DNA of 64,000 bases from Blastocladiella emersonii ATCC 22665 (GCA_025594325.1 JANHCV010000001.1:558001-622000); one strand, 5' to 3'; shown: positions 1-12,100, numbered from the stretch's first letter. Notes: generated by a model not told the origin, from the letters alone. Program-made: numbers and translations.

Positions 1-830
1 CTGACCATCTCGAGCTCGTGACGACCCGCAGCCGCACGCTCATGGCTCCTCGTGTCGTCGCCGTCATCGCGATCCCGCATGACATGTGGCGCGTGTGGCA
101 ACGGCGCCTGGCGACCGCAAGCACGCGGTTCTGCTTGAGGTCACGTTCGGCCTGACCCGCTGGGCAACGACGTACGTGTGCGGCCGTCCGATTCGGACTG
201 TCACCTCGCCACGATCGGATTCTGACCGCCCCGCCTACAGAACCTACGCCTGGGACATCATCAAGCCTTTCTTGCCCACATCATCCTCTCGTGCAACCTC
301 GGCGACCCCGTCCCGCTCCTCAACTCGTGCGTGTTTTCTTCGCGTATCTATTCGCGCTCACTAACGTCACCGCTTGTCAACGAAGCATATTCGCTTGGCC
401 CGATACTATTCGCCGCCGTGGATCGACTCAGAACTGTTCACCCGCTCGCCAACACGGTCCCGCACTACGCGGCGCACTGGTACGCGCTGTGCGCAGCGTT
501 GCGCTGGATTCGAGGTTCACGATCTCGTTACACCCGTGTAGTTTGATCCTGTGACTCACGCACACGTCGAGGACGCCAATTCGGGCACGATGGACCTCCA
601 CCAGTTCCGCTGCACGCACCTCAACACTCAGCTCGCAAGCATCAAGTGTGGCGCGATTGTTCAACCACCTCCTCCGCGTGGCCGAGCGCGACTTTGGGCG
701 TCGAGTGGCCGTCGTCGCTTAGACCTCTGCGGAGGGCTTCACAGCCCTCAAGGATGTGCCGACCAGCCGAGGCGCAAAACTGCGGGGTTCCTCCGTGAGC
801 GACGACGATTTGTGGCGTGTGGATGACGCT
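1..830 (+). pseudogene. Degenerate gene copy, plus-strand arm of an inverted pair
   Basis: No intact reading frame. Short translated blocks match blocks read from the minus strand of 1660-2460: MAPRVVAVIAIPHD here against MAPRIVTAIEIPHD there, ATTYVCGRP against ATTYVCDRP, and SDSDRPAYRTYA against SDPDRPASRTYA. The matching blocks fall in different frames on each copy, so both look like decayed members of one gene family. I do not recognise the family. The homology reaches base 1, so the copy probably runs off the window. Confidence 0.5.
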
Positions 831-879
831 CGGAATAGATCGTGGTTTTGCTCACTAGATATCCTGTTGCCTACTGAAA

Positions 880-1660
880 TCCCTCGGAATTGGAAGAGAT
901 CTCTTGAGGTGCGCGAGATCTGAGCAGGCGCAATGGATCTGCTGGCGCGAAAGGAGCTGAGCTGGGACCTACTGGAGGTATAGATCTGTGCGAGATCTAT
1001 GGTAGATCTATGAGAGATCTATATTCGACACGACAAGAGCAATATATTACTCGTGATCTAGTGGATTACTCGCCCAGCCATTTGGGCCACCTCCACCCTT
1101 AGATCTATGGGAGATCTAGGTAGATCACTGAGAGATCTTCGCCCCCAATTTCCCGATGTCGATGTACGTGTTTTCTTCGTCACAACCCGGCGGTGATGCT
1201 GGGCGGACGCGACTGCCGCCACATCTATGGCCGCGGCTTGTCGCTGCTGCTCAAGCAGTGTATGGCCATCATCGCAAAGGTGGTTTGCACCAGCTTGACG
1301 CGGCGGTTGCGAGTCGCGGCCAGCGCGTCATCGGGAAATTGGGGGTCAAGATCTCAAAGAAATCTAGCTAGATCTCTCATAGATCTTAGGGTTTCGGGGG
1401 CCAAAATAGCTGGGGAAGATCTAGGTAGAAATCCACTGCAAACCTATGTTTTCTATAGATCTCACCATAGATCTATCCCTCCCGTCCAGCCGAGCTCGAC
1501 TCCGTCAGGGCCGATAGATCTTCGCAACGAACGTAGATTCCCCGCCGACGAGGAGATCTGTGAGGTTTTCAAGCGATCTTCGCCAAGCGATAGATCTCAG
1601 CACACAACGGGAGAGTTCGATGAGTTAGAAACAGATCTGTATTGTGCATCAAATCTACGC
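880..1660. repeat. AGATCT-dense tract
   Basis: By eye, about 19 AGATCT palindromes lie between roughly 895 and 1640, many as TAGATCTA or GAGATCT, plus several near-matches (GATCTA, TAGATC). A random sequence would give about one per 4 kb. There is no fixed repeat period, so this is a motif cluster rather than a tandem array. It sits between the two arms of the degenerate inverted pair. A smaller cluster of the same motif is at 3650-3775. Confidence 0.8.
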
Positions 1661-2460
1661 GTCGTCGTCGTCGTCGCTATCCAGCGCGACTCCGTACGGA
1701 CTCGCGCCTTGGGCACCCGCCGCCGAGGCTGCGGTTGCAGCGGCAGCGGCAGCGGCGGTGGACTTGGTGAACGACCGGCGCACGACCTCCTCCATGATCA
1801 TGCGGACAAACGGGTGAGCGGCCCGGCGACGCTCGATGCTCGCGACCAGCTAGTGGAAGTAGCTGCGGCGGAACATGTCGACATCCACGATGGGCGCCGC
1901 CGGCCCCTGCACGTACGACTGGACCACAGGAGCAAACTACACAGACACGTCGGGGCGTGAGCTACGAAGCGAGTCAGGATCGTGCGCGACGCGTACCAGC
2001 TCGATGAAGTACACCATGTCGACGAGCGTGCGATCAGGTGCGAGTCGATCCACGATGGCGAACAGGTGCGGCCTGGGCAGCATTGCTACGTCGGCCAGCG
2101 GTGGCGTTAGCGTGGGCGACCAGACACGCGAAAACACACGCACGACTCGGGGAGGGGGACAGGTCGCCTAGGGTGCGCGAGCGGGAGCCATGGGCAATCA
2201 GTTTTGACGATGCCGCGGGCGTAGGTTCTAGAGGCGGGGCGGTCCGGGTCAGATCGCTGGTCGGGAAGCAGCCCAAAGCGGACGATCGCAAACATACGTC
2301 GTTGCCCTGCGGTTCCAGTCGAACGTGAGGTTGAGCAGCACCTCGGACTTGCGGTTGCTGGGCGCCGTCGCCGCGCGCGCGCCACGTCGTGCGGGATCTC
2401 GATGGCGGTGACGATACGCGGCGCCATGAGCATGCGACCGCAGGCCGTCTCGAGCCCCAG
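1660..2460 (-). pseudogene. Degenerate gene copy, minus-strand arm of an inverted pair
   Basis: Reading the minus strand from about 2460 towards 1660 gives blocks homologous to 1-830 on the plus strand (see that entry), including a VFSRVWSPTLTPPLADV block that parallels VFSSRIYSRSLTSPLVNE. The end nearest the centre reads a poly-alanine and then poly-aspartate stretch. Frames change several times, so this is a broken gene. Family unknown. Confidence 0.5.
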
Positions 2461-4042
2461 GAAGGATAGGACGGCAGGAGCGACGAGAGCGTCCACGTCG
2501 CTGACGCCAGCGAGGTTCAGAGCGTCCGGGGGGGGCGAAGGGTGGCGTCGGCCGGCTTGGGCGGGCAGTATCAGCCGCGGCGGGACCTGGACAACGGGAG
2601 CACGAGAGAAGCGTCAGTGAGGGCAAACCCGTGCGACGGTCAGCGGCGCGGCGTGAGGCAGCAGTTGGTGGGCGGCCGTGCGAGGTGGCGAGGTGGCGTG
2701 CACACAACGGCGCAGGGAGGGTCTGGCTCGTACCCGGCGCAGGCCATGGCGATGTGCCCGATGCAGTCCTGGAGCAAGTGCATGGAGTTGGATGCGTCGC
2801 AGGGGAGTTGGGGGGAAGGACGAGTGGCGGGGGAGGAGAGAGGAAGTCGGCGGCGGCAAGGGTGGACGGTGGGTGGTGGCGACCGAGCCAAGGACTTTGC
2901 CCAAAACAAACGCCGCCGATCCTCACGTGCGCTTGACCGCCGCCTCGCTTGACAGGTTCACCGCGTCGCGTCGGACCATGCCTCCTCCCCTCTTGTCAAG
3001 CATACACAACGCAGGTCTGAAGATCTCATTACTGACACGCTGCAACTCCCTCGCCGCGTGGTTTCGCGGTCGAACGAACTCGAAACAGCTGCGGTTACTG
3101 GCCGTCGCTGCTCTGCCCGACCTGCTACGTGGTGAGATGCGCGAGCCGGAACTCGCTGATCCGTCCTGCAAGGTTGTTGGCGGCTCCACAACGTCGTGAT
3201 CACGCCCGCTTACAACCTCGCTCCCGCTTGAAGGCACACTGGCGGGCACCCGCAACCTTGATCCCTGTCGTGCACGTACAGCTCTTCAACAGCTCCATTT
3301 TCACGTTCCTTGACGCCGATCCTGCACACCGCCTCGAGGGAATCGATGCCCCTGGCCCTCTCCCCTTCCCACTTCGTTGGTCACGCTGCAGGTGTGGTGC
3401 TCCCTGTTTGCTCACTTGAACCACGATTCTCCCGACCCGCCTATGCGACGCACTGATGCACGACTCAGAGATAGTCCAGTGAACTGCTTGATTTATTCCA
3501 AACGCGACTATGGAGGACAAAGGCAGCGATGATCGGTATTGTGATTTGAGAGTCAAGGACGCGCCGCGCGAGTTTTGTCTCAAAGTCGTTCGCTGCGCGA
3601 GTGCAAGCGCTCGACTCCTTCCTAGATTTGTGGTCGAGCACCATAGATTACTCGTAGATCTATGTCGGGTGCCAAGATCTTCGCGAGCGGAACCACTCCG
3701 GACTGGGCGAGCGGGGCTAGATTTCCGCAGGGCTAAGATCTTCGTAGATCACAGTGATCTAGGAAGATCTTCGTGATCCACCGCAGCGGGGTGATCCCCC
3801 ATTTCCCGATGGTACGGCGGTGTTCACCGTCGCTGATTGCGGGCGCGGCGGTTTGTGACGGGCGGCGGTCGCGGGCTGTCCGTTGGCTGCAAACCGACCA
3901 TTTGGTGGCGGCGTGATTTTGGGTGGCGAGTGTGGCGCAACGCAAATCACCTCAATAAACGCGATTTTCCAAACGAATAATGTTTCACTATGGATCGGTA
4001 TATCTGAAACCTAGCCCCATTTCAAACCGTGACGCTAAGGTT
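2461..4042. other. Intergenic, no supportable gene
   Basis: GC-rich DNA with only short, biased frames and no recognisable domain. The one structured part is a second AGATCT cluster at about 3650-3775 (four AGATCT plus GATC-containing variants), which resembles the tract at 880-1660. Confidence 0.6.
3650..3775. repeat. Second AGATCT cluster
   Basis: Four AGATCT palindromes plus TAGATCA, TGATCT and TGATCC variants in about 125 bp. Same composition as the larger tract at 880-1660. Confidence 0.65.
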
Positions 4043-4406
4043 CATCGGAAATCGCGGATCACAAATTGTGCGGCCAGCTGCAAATTTGCACTCAATTCTT
4101 GGGCCGGGTCGGGTGAGGGTCGAAATCGCAAATAAAGATTTCCGGTCAATGCAATACATGAGTGTGATGGGGGAGGTCAGGGGGATTTTTCGCTGGTGGT
4201 CGCGGTGGTCGCGGTGGTCGGAGTTGCCCTTGGAGAAGCTTGGACTTTTCACCACAACGGCTCAGTCTATTGCACTGTTCTTGACGGTGATGAACTGAAC
4301 GTGGTGAGAGCTACAAAAGAGATAACTAAGAGTTGGGGTGGTTGGAAGCCGGGTGTCAAGAAAAAAATGGCGATCGGATTCTCAACTCTAACACACCGCC
4401 GGGGTG
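4043..4406. repeat. Diverged outer flank of the left inverted-repeat arm
   Basis: Matches the reverse complement of 61353-61707 with scattered substitutions and small indels (roughly 90% identity by eye). It abuts the identical arm at 4407. The homology begins where the right copy switches from another repeat unit (junction near 61707). Confidence 0.75.
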
Positions 4407-6788
4407 GATTCAAGAAGCTAACCTCGAAAGTCGTTCCTGCGCAACGGAGTGAAGGATGTGACTCGCGGAAATATATTTAGCGCTCAGAGGAGCACGGAAA
4501 CGATAGACACTGTTTGAATTCATGGGGTCGCAAATCGAGGACAGCATCCAATCCAGAGGGTAAAAAGGCTTTCTCCTGGCGGCAAACTGGTCAACTACCT
4601 CTACCTCGGTAGATAAACTTGGTCTCCTGGCCGGGATTGCAGTTTAAAGAGGGCGAAACCTATGTTCGCCTGAAGGGGTTTGCGGCACGCATGCTGTTGC
4701 GGATTGCGCTCGCGGATCGAGCTTATTAGGTGGACGCCTACCGGCGCGGCAGGCCAAGCGGCCAAAAAAAGTTGATTTTCTTCAATTGTTTGTACGTGGC
4801 CGCATACTGGCCCGATTCGTACAAGTTGACGAGAGCGAGCGAGTGAAGGACCGCTTCCGGTAGCACGAATGGAGAACAATTGCCAGCCTCGAGTAAAGCT
4901 GGTGAGCCCTGGTACTTAACTTGCGCACAAGTCAGCGCTTCTGCGAGAGCGTACGGGACGGTCGCTCAACCAGTGAAGCACGTCCACGGCGCTGAACCGG
5001 CACGTTGCAAATCTTTCCAGACTTGAATGAGGTGCATGCAATCCAGTCGGTGCGATTGAGCGCCTGGAACGCATCAAAGGCCACTTCAGAAAGTTGCGAA
5101 TGGTGCTATTCCTTTGCTTGAACACAGGGTCGCGGAACGGCCATGCCCAAGCTGCCTCTGACGCTGGTAGAACATGTAACACCGCGTGATCGAGCTTCAC
5201 TATCTGCCACGCGACGCTTTTAGAGTTGAAACGCGACGTGAACGTTTCCAGCTTCATAGTAGAGTCATGGATCAGTAGGCGACATTCTGTTCGTCACTCA
5301 AGGGCGGGTCTCCGACTTGGCGAGCGGTCCTATCAACTAGATGAAGCTGCCGGCGGTCAAATCAAAAGCGGACATGACTTCTGATGCGCTGGGAGAGACA
5401 GGCGCGGCTCGTCAGCGGCTGGCGGTGCCTGTGTTACGGGTTCGGCGCGGCGCTCGAATCGCGCAAGAATACATAAACCAAGCGCAAATAGGAAGAAGTA
5501 CATGGGTTAATTACATTGCATCAAGTGGTATCTGTAGCATGCGTAAAATATGCCCGGAAGGTGGAGGGAGCAAGTCAGCTAGCTGTGGCGGGCGTGTGAA
5601 CTCCATCGTCCGACGCCACCGCACGCTGGCCACGTCCGCTCACGCTTGGCTTGCGAGCTCGTTCAGGCGCAAGATCCTCTCAAAACGCGATGAATGACCT
5701 TTGCGGCTCGCTTGAGAACCTCGCGTGAGCTGCGGTGCGATCCGGCCGCTGCGATGTGCTTGGTACTCGCTCTCGTGCGGCTGAGTCCAGCCGCATCCGT
5801 AACATCCGGCTGTCGTCGCGCAGGCAAGAGAGCAGAAGGCATGAGCTCGCTCTTGGTCTGTTCGTACGACTGTGACACGGTTATCAGACCCGGCTCGCTT
5901 CTTGGCCCCTGTTCATGAAGGAAACGGTGGGCGCTCGCTGTGGACACGAATGCGCGGGATGGAACGGCGAGGTGCGACCCCAGCAACTGTCATGACAAGG
6001 GTCTCGTCGCTTCCAAACCCTAACCAACATCTAAGCTTTGATCGACTCGAGAACAAAGGGAGTAACCGCGCGGCCGCGTCACGACCCGGAACGCGTCGTG
6101 CTTGCCCTATTCCTCCCTCCTCCCCTCGCAGTCCTGCTTTCAAGTGCGGCTTGTCGTTTTTTTTTTTTTTTTTTTTAACCGCGCGTTTCAAGGCTAGCGA
6201 AACTGAGCGAGAGTCGTGGCACGGCGGGTTGCGAGACGGGGCGCGAGACGCGTCGCGAAAACACGTGTGCGGTGACCCGCACGAGACACAGCTTGGCTTG
6301 GACCTTGCCGCGAGCCGACGTCGGGCGAGCGAGTGACTCTTCGCCGCGCCGCGGTCGGTCCCCGCTCTCTCGCTCATCACCACTCGCTGCAATGTATCAC
6401 CCGTCCACCAAAGAAGCACACTACGATCTCGACGCGCGGCAACCACGCGGCCACCGTCAACAGGTACGCGTCACATCCTGCTGCCGCGCCCGCCGCCGCG
6501 CGCTTGGCTCCCATCGCGCCGCCGCGCGCTTGGCTCCCATCGCGCCGACCGTCGTGTTGCGCTCCCGTGGCGGTGCGCCCGGTGTGGTGCCCTTCACACT
6601 CTGCTCCGGCGCGTCGACGACGCGCTGTGAGACCAGCGGTGTCGTCGCTGCCGCGCGTGCGCACCGTCGTACGCGGGCTCCGCCGCGCTCGTTCCTCGGG
6701 CGCAGCACGGCGCAGCGCAAGGGGACCCCACCGGGCTAGCAGCCGCGTGCGCGCTCGTCAAAGGTGCTGACACCTGTGCGGTGCCCAT

Positions 6789-7420
6789 GTAGCCGCCGGC
6801 GCGCGTCCGCCGCCAGGGACTCGACATTTGCCGACTCATGGACCTGAGACCATCGAGCCAGCCTCGCTCGCGACGGTACGCCGTCTCCGCGTGTCTCATG
6901 CACTCACGCTGCACGCTCGCGCCAGTAGCGCCGACAGGCTCGCTCAAGCGGTTCGACCGCGGCCACCGCGTGCGTCAAGTCCCAGTCGCAGGTACGCTTG
7001 ACACTTCTCGTCGCTGCGCAAGAGTTGGCGCGCGACTGACATGCTCGCTCGCATTGCTCCTCGTAGCCCCTCGTGATCCACTGGTCTCTCGCTACACTAT
7101 CGACCCGCCGCCTCTCAACGGATGAACAACTGGCGCGCAGCATCCGCAAGCTGTACGGCGCCGTATTCGAGGCGACTCGGTACGCCCTCGTCACACGCCG
7201 CTCGAGGCGCAGCGCGACTCACATGAGCTCTCGGACCTTTCTTGCTTGTAGCAGCGATCTCTGACAACCATCTCGCCCGGCCGGTTTCTGTACTCGGCGT
7301 CGTGGCGCGACCTGACCGCGGATCGCAGCAAGCGCGACGCGCACGCGGTTTGGGTCACGGGCGGCGGTTCCGAGTGCGGAGACCTGGTGCTGGCGACGGC
7401 GTCTGCGGTCCGCTCGGGTA
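6789..7420 (+). pseudogene. Possible multi-exon gene remnant inside the left arm
   Basis: Three GTACG...TAG intervals look like this genome's introns: about 6872-6942, 6992-7066 and 7180-7251. Joining the flanking blocks gives an open frame whose best part is the exon 7067-7179 (PLVIHWSLATLS... to ...KLYGAVFEATR). The next block (from about 7252) reads SLTTISPGRFLYSASW and ...HAVWVTGGGSECGDLVLATA, but in a phase the splice does not supply: the spliced frame meets TGA at once. It may be a pseudogene or I may have the exon border wrong. No family recognised. An identical copy lies on the minus strand of the right arm (about 58339-58970). Confidence 0.35.
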
Positions 7421-7529
7421 CCTGCTTGTCGTGTATCTTCGTCGCGCACGGGGCGGGATTCTGACTCGCACGCCGCGCGAACCGCGGCGGTGGCGCCCTG
7501 ACCTGTATCTGAGATCCTCCGCACGCAAT

Positions 7530-7786
7530 ACACTCGCAAATTTGCACCAAAGCGCAGTCCCCATCTTGAGAATATGCCATCAATTCGTGCACCAACCGGG
7601 TTGCTCGCCTCACCAATTGGCCATCAAATCTGCCATCAAGTCGCAGCAGATTGAACGGCAATTGGTTGCAAATTTGCTGTCCTAGCCGAACCGCGGGCCG
7701 CCGCTCAATTTGGTGCAAATTTGCTCAGGTTTAAAATTTGCCTCCAAACCATGTAAATTGGCCGCAAATTCGCAAGGCCCGGATTT
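7530..7786. repeat. Cluster of AAATTTG / GCAAATTTGC palindromes
   Basis: An AT-richer stretch at the inner edge of the arm, with at least three AAATTTG palindrome cores and several AATTGG/CAATTTG variants in 250 bp. The same motif occurs singly at 4083-4090 and in the mirror arm (57973-58225). Function unknown. Confidence 0.5.
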
Positions 7787-9164
7787 GCGATGAGCGCGTC
7801 GCCCGTGTGCGTCACGTCATCAAGTAAACACCGGGAGCTTGGGCCATCCGCCAGAAATCTGCGGTCGGCAATCGAGGCTTCGTTCTGCTGTCCCGTCGTG
7901 TGGTTTCTGCTGTGGAGCAGCGGGTAATATATTTGAGTTGGCTGCTTCCTTGGTTTACTTGATGAATCCATCGATGAAATCTTTAACATAAACGAGACCA
8001 AGCTCATCACACGTCTTTGAGTCCTTGACGACAGGGGCTGCTAGTTCAGGACTCGCGTCGCTCATCTGCACGTGTGGGGCAAGCCTCACAGCCTCGTTTC
8101 GTCCTCCCCCGTCGCCGAACGCCCACCACCGCTTCTCCCCGTTGAACCCCCAGGGATCCCTCTAGAGATGCTAGCTCATGCAATAACTTACTGCAACGAT
8201 TATGAATCACGTCCTTGTTATGATTGACCCCGTCGTGGGCATCCGAAATTCATTGAAGCGTGCAGCGCTCCTCGTCGGACACACATACCCTTTGCAGCAC
8301 TTTGGTCAGATTCCAACATGATCAATGCGTGTTTGCACCGATTGGCCAAATCCTGGGACACGGCCTTGCCCGGCACGCGCTGACTCGTGGCGCAACGCGC
8401 GCGGCGCGGCGCATCAAAAGTCATTCTCCACCACTGCTTAAAGTGTACTGTCATGCCGAGAAACAAGCCACCTGCAATGGAATCAATGCCGTTGGCACCA
8501 TCAACAATCGCTTGAATCCCTCGAACGTGTGACTTGGCTTTCGAGCAATCTCCACTGACGCTCGAGGTCGATTTGGTTGAGAACAAAAATGCGTCAGCGC
8601 TGCTTTGCAGTCATACCACGCTTGCCGCTCCTGCGGTCAGACCTCTTTAAGCATCACCCTGACGATAACAACAGGTGCGATCCTCTGGCGTGTGAGTTGC
8701 AACAGTGACGCTAACATTGACGAGGTGAGCGTAGGAAGCCAAGCTGCTGATCAACGCCCTTCCATTTGCTCAGATAATCTCGCATACTTGATGCAACGAG
8801 CATATATTCTCATCACGATTATCGCGTATCTCGCGGCTGCTTTTGGCCGCAATGCCGCGACCCGCACAAGATTTCAAAGTCTCAACTCACGATAGCTTCA
8901 CTCGGATAGTTCTCGCTCCTATGGCACTGCTTCTCGACATGGCCCGGACGGGCGCCGTGAAAAGCTACGCGTCGCCCGTGCGAGTCATGTCCTCGAGCCC
9001 ATGCCACCACGAGCGAAATCCGTTTTGAGGGAGGCTCTCGCGGCCGAACATCGTTTCTGTTCTCTGTGTCCTCGGTCATACACTCAACCTTGTACCTCAT
9101 CGATCCCGGTCCCGCTCCTCGCATTCCGCCCGAGCTCAAAAATACCCGTCTCACTCATCTATTC
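7787..9164. other. Intergenic, no supportable gene
   Basis: Only short frames. At 8905-9030 lies a dispersed repeat unit (separate entry). The rest has no recognisable coding or RNA signal. Confidence 0.55.
8905..9030 (+). repeat. Dispersed repeat unit reading GAVKSYASPVR
   Basis: This block translates as DMARTGAVKSYASPVR. The minus strand of about 62110-62245 gives EMARMGAVKSYASPVR with about 80% nucleotide identity. A shorter piece of the same unit (NVAQAGAVKNS) is on the minus strand at about 61690-61740. The conserved reading suggests a fragment of a former coding element, but no complete gene is present. Confidence 0.6.
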
Positions 9165-12100
9165 TCACGACGTCGGCGTGCTGTCCGCGCGCGACAGCTT
9201 CGACTTGGGCGATCGCGAGCGCACGCCGCCTTCCTCGGCTTCCACGTCGGACAGCGCCGACGGTGTTCGCACGCCACCTCCGCCTGAGTTCCCACTGTTG
9301 GCGACCATGCTGCTCCCGCTGAGCCGCTGCAGGAGCCCGCCCTCGCTGTTCGTCGACGCGGATCCGAGGAGCATGTCGCGTGTGCGCTGCGCGAGCTCGG
9401 TGGCCGACGGCAAGAACCCGGAACTCGTCTTGCCCGCCTCGTTGCCGCTGGGCCGGAACACGCCGGCGGCCGAGTTGGTCGACCCGCGTCGCGGTTTCGC
9501 GTTGTGCGAGGACGCGGGCGAGGGCGAGAGCGAGAGGTTGGTGAGGCTGCCGCTGACGCGCGCGCGGATACTGGACGACAGGTTCGAGATGCTGCCCATG
9601 GACCCTGCGATGGGTTCGAGCATGCGGCCACCACCATGGTGGTTCTCGTTGGCTGCTGCCGCGGCGGCCTCAGCAGCTTCGGCGGCCGCCGCGGCCGCGG
9701 CTTCGGCCTTGCGCTTGCGCCGTCGCTCGCGCTCCTCCTCGCGCTTCTGCTTCTCGGCCGCCTCCTGCAGGCGCTTCTGGTTGCTCTGGACGCGGCGGTC
9801 GATCTCGGCCTGGAACACGGGCCCGATCTCCGGGTACTTGCGCAGGATGTCGTCAAAGTCGTCCTTTTTCAGGACGCACTACGGGTGCGAGGTGCACGGG
9901 TCAGCGAGCGTGCGGCGTGAGTGATGGAGGAGGAGGATTGGATGGCGTACCAGTTGCGTTTCAGACGACGTCCGCGCGGTGGCCGTGCGCAGGACGTTGG
10001 AGAAGAGCGCAAACTCGCCGAAAAACGACCCGGGCATGAGCGTGACGAGGATGCGCGACTCGTCGGGCGTCATGATCTCGACGCTGCCCTTGCGGATAAA
10101 GTACATTTCGGCACCCGCGTCGCCGGCCTTGCAGATCTGAGGAAGCGAACGGTGTGAGTGCTGGATACGATGCGGCGCGGGGTGGGAAAGCGTACGTAGA
10201 AGCCCTTGGTGATGTTGATGGTGCTTATCCTGAATACACGAGCGACGATGGTCAGCACGCCGTGGCCGGTTTTGAGGCTCAAGTCGCGTACCGTTGGCAG
10301 AGCGCGACAATGAACACCTCGGTCGCGTGGTCCTTGAAGATCGGGACGTTGGCGATCAGGCTACATGATGGCGCACGGGATCAGTATTTTGATCACACCC
10401 GCTAGTTATGCAGCCGGACGCGTACTTGTAGTACAGATGGATGTTGACGTCGACGCGGATCGGCTTGGGCAGTTCCGAGAACAGGCGGTCCGTGTCCATG
10501 CCCTTCTTGTGGATCCATTCAAACTCCTACACGTTCCAAGCCCCGTAATGAGAATCCGACCATCGGAATGTGTTGCGCGTGCGCGTACCTCCTGATCCAG
10601 GATCTTGAGCTGCAGCGCCGGCGGTAACTGGTTCTCGACCATGAACTCGCGCAGGAACGCGCGCTTGAAGTTGCGGACCTTGGCTACACCGCGCCGCGCC
10701 CGTTGCCATCAGCCCACCAATCACGCCGCGGACCCACACCTGAGAGCACACGTACCAGCTTTATCGAGCCCCGCCTGCGAGTCGAGCGACCGCACGATCG
10801 ACGCGAGGTTTCCGAAGATGGAACCGTACAGGACCGCGGCCGCGAGCATCTCGGCGGCCTGGAACAGGATCTCGGGCATGGTCTTGATCTCGCGCGGCAT
10901 GAAGTACAGGGCTTTTTGCGCGCCGTAGCTACACACGGTCGAGTGGTCAGCGATGCTTTCGGCGCGGTGGGTGACGGCGAGGTGAGTGGGGCGTACAAGT
11001 TGCGGCAGTACCGCTCAAGAAACGACGTCGGGTTCCCGTCCTCGTCGAACAGAACGGACTCGGTCACGAGCCACTTTTTCTTGGACACGATGTTGATCTA
11101 CACCCGCAAGTTGTGAGTAACCATCATATCCCTTGTGACCGGAAGAACCGTACGCTCAGGATCCAGTACGCGCACGCGTCAATGTGCGAGAGGAAGACCG
11201 AGAACACGAGCGTCTTGATGAGCCGCGAGATGGGCTCGGCGAGCTGCGGGAGGCGGAGGTTGACGACCCAGATGAGCGTGCGGCCGGTGCGCAACAGGCG
11301 GAGCATGCGGAGGTAGGCGTAGGCGACGGTCGCCGCGGGTACATCCCTAAACACGAACCGATATGTGAGCCCATCGAACTCGCGCAAAGAGCCTTGTCAC
11401 GTACACTTGGTCGTAATCGAACCGGACCCCCTGCAGCACGAGCTCCGGCCTCGGCGTCTTGGAGAAGACGCCGCCGGTGTACGCGTAGATAGGGTCCGAG
11501 CACTGGTAGCTGGCGGTGCTGGTGGCGACCATGGCGTGGAACAGGACGAACCAGTCGAGCGGGATCACGGCGAGGATCTCGAGCTTGGACATGGCGTGGC
11601 CGAGGTACACGCGTCGTTTCTGGCTGCGCTCGGCGATCAGGAGACCGAACGAGTCGAACCGCGGCCGCGTCAGCTCGACGGCGACCGACGCGATCAGGAT
11701 CACGTCCAGCAGGCACCACACGAGACGGTACTCGAACGTGTAGTCGCACGCGAACGCGAGCAGCGTCGGGATGCTGATCAGATTGTCTACACTCGTCGCG
11801 AGTCAGCCAACGCACATCGTGAAGAGAGAGCGACGGAAACGTACACATGTCGATCATCCGGATCACCATATCGTAGTACCCCCAGAACCGCGCCCGCGGG
11901 TTACACAGGATCTCGAGCTGCATGCGCGTGAGGTTAGCGCGGCACAGGCGGTACCGGTGGACGATCCGCTCGACGAGCGCCATCTCAGGCGCGTCGAGCG
12001 CATCGCTCATCGAGTTGGTATCCCCGTCCGCGCCGTGCTCGCCCGACGTCGTACTGCCCGTCGTCCCCGCTGCTGCGCCCGACCCCGCGGACGGCGGCGG

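Larger units (their letters stand above)
4407..7786. repeat. Left arm of a 3,380-bp inverted repeat
   Basis: The reverse complement of 57973-61352. Position x pairs with 65759-x along the whole length with no indel, and every segment compared is identical, including a 20-nt T run (6157-6176) that mirrors a 20-nt A run (59583-59602). Identity stops sharply at 7786/57973. At the other end the last mismatch is at 4406/61353, followed by merely similar sequence. The arm holds several putative GTACG...TAG introns (see next entry). Its inner 250 bp are rich in GCAAATTTGC-type palindromes. Confidence 0.93.

Noticed and set aside
6157-6176. Poly-T (mirror poly-A at 59583-59602) as the tail of a retroposed transcript
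   Set aside because: It lies inside the repeat arm rather than at its end, no target-site duplication could be found and the neighbouring sequence has no gene to retropose.
8151-8175. A stretch with BamHI-, XbaI- and NheI-like sites resembling a cloning polylinker
   Set aside because: Only about 20 bp, no adjacent vector sequence recognised, and flanking DNA looks continuous with the genome. Chance clustering is more likely, though a vector screen would settle it.
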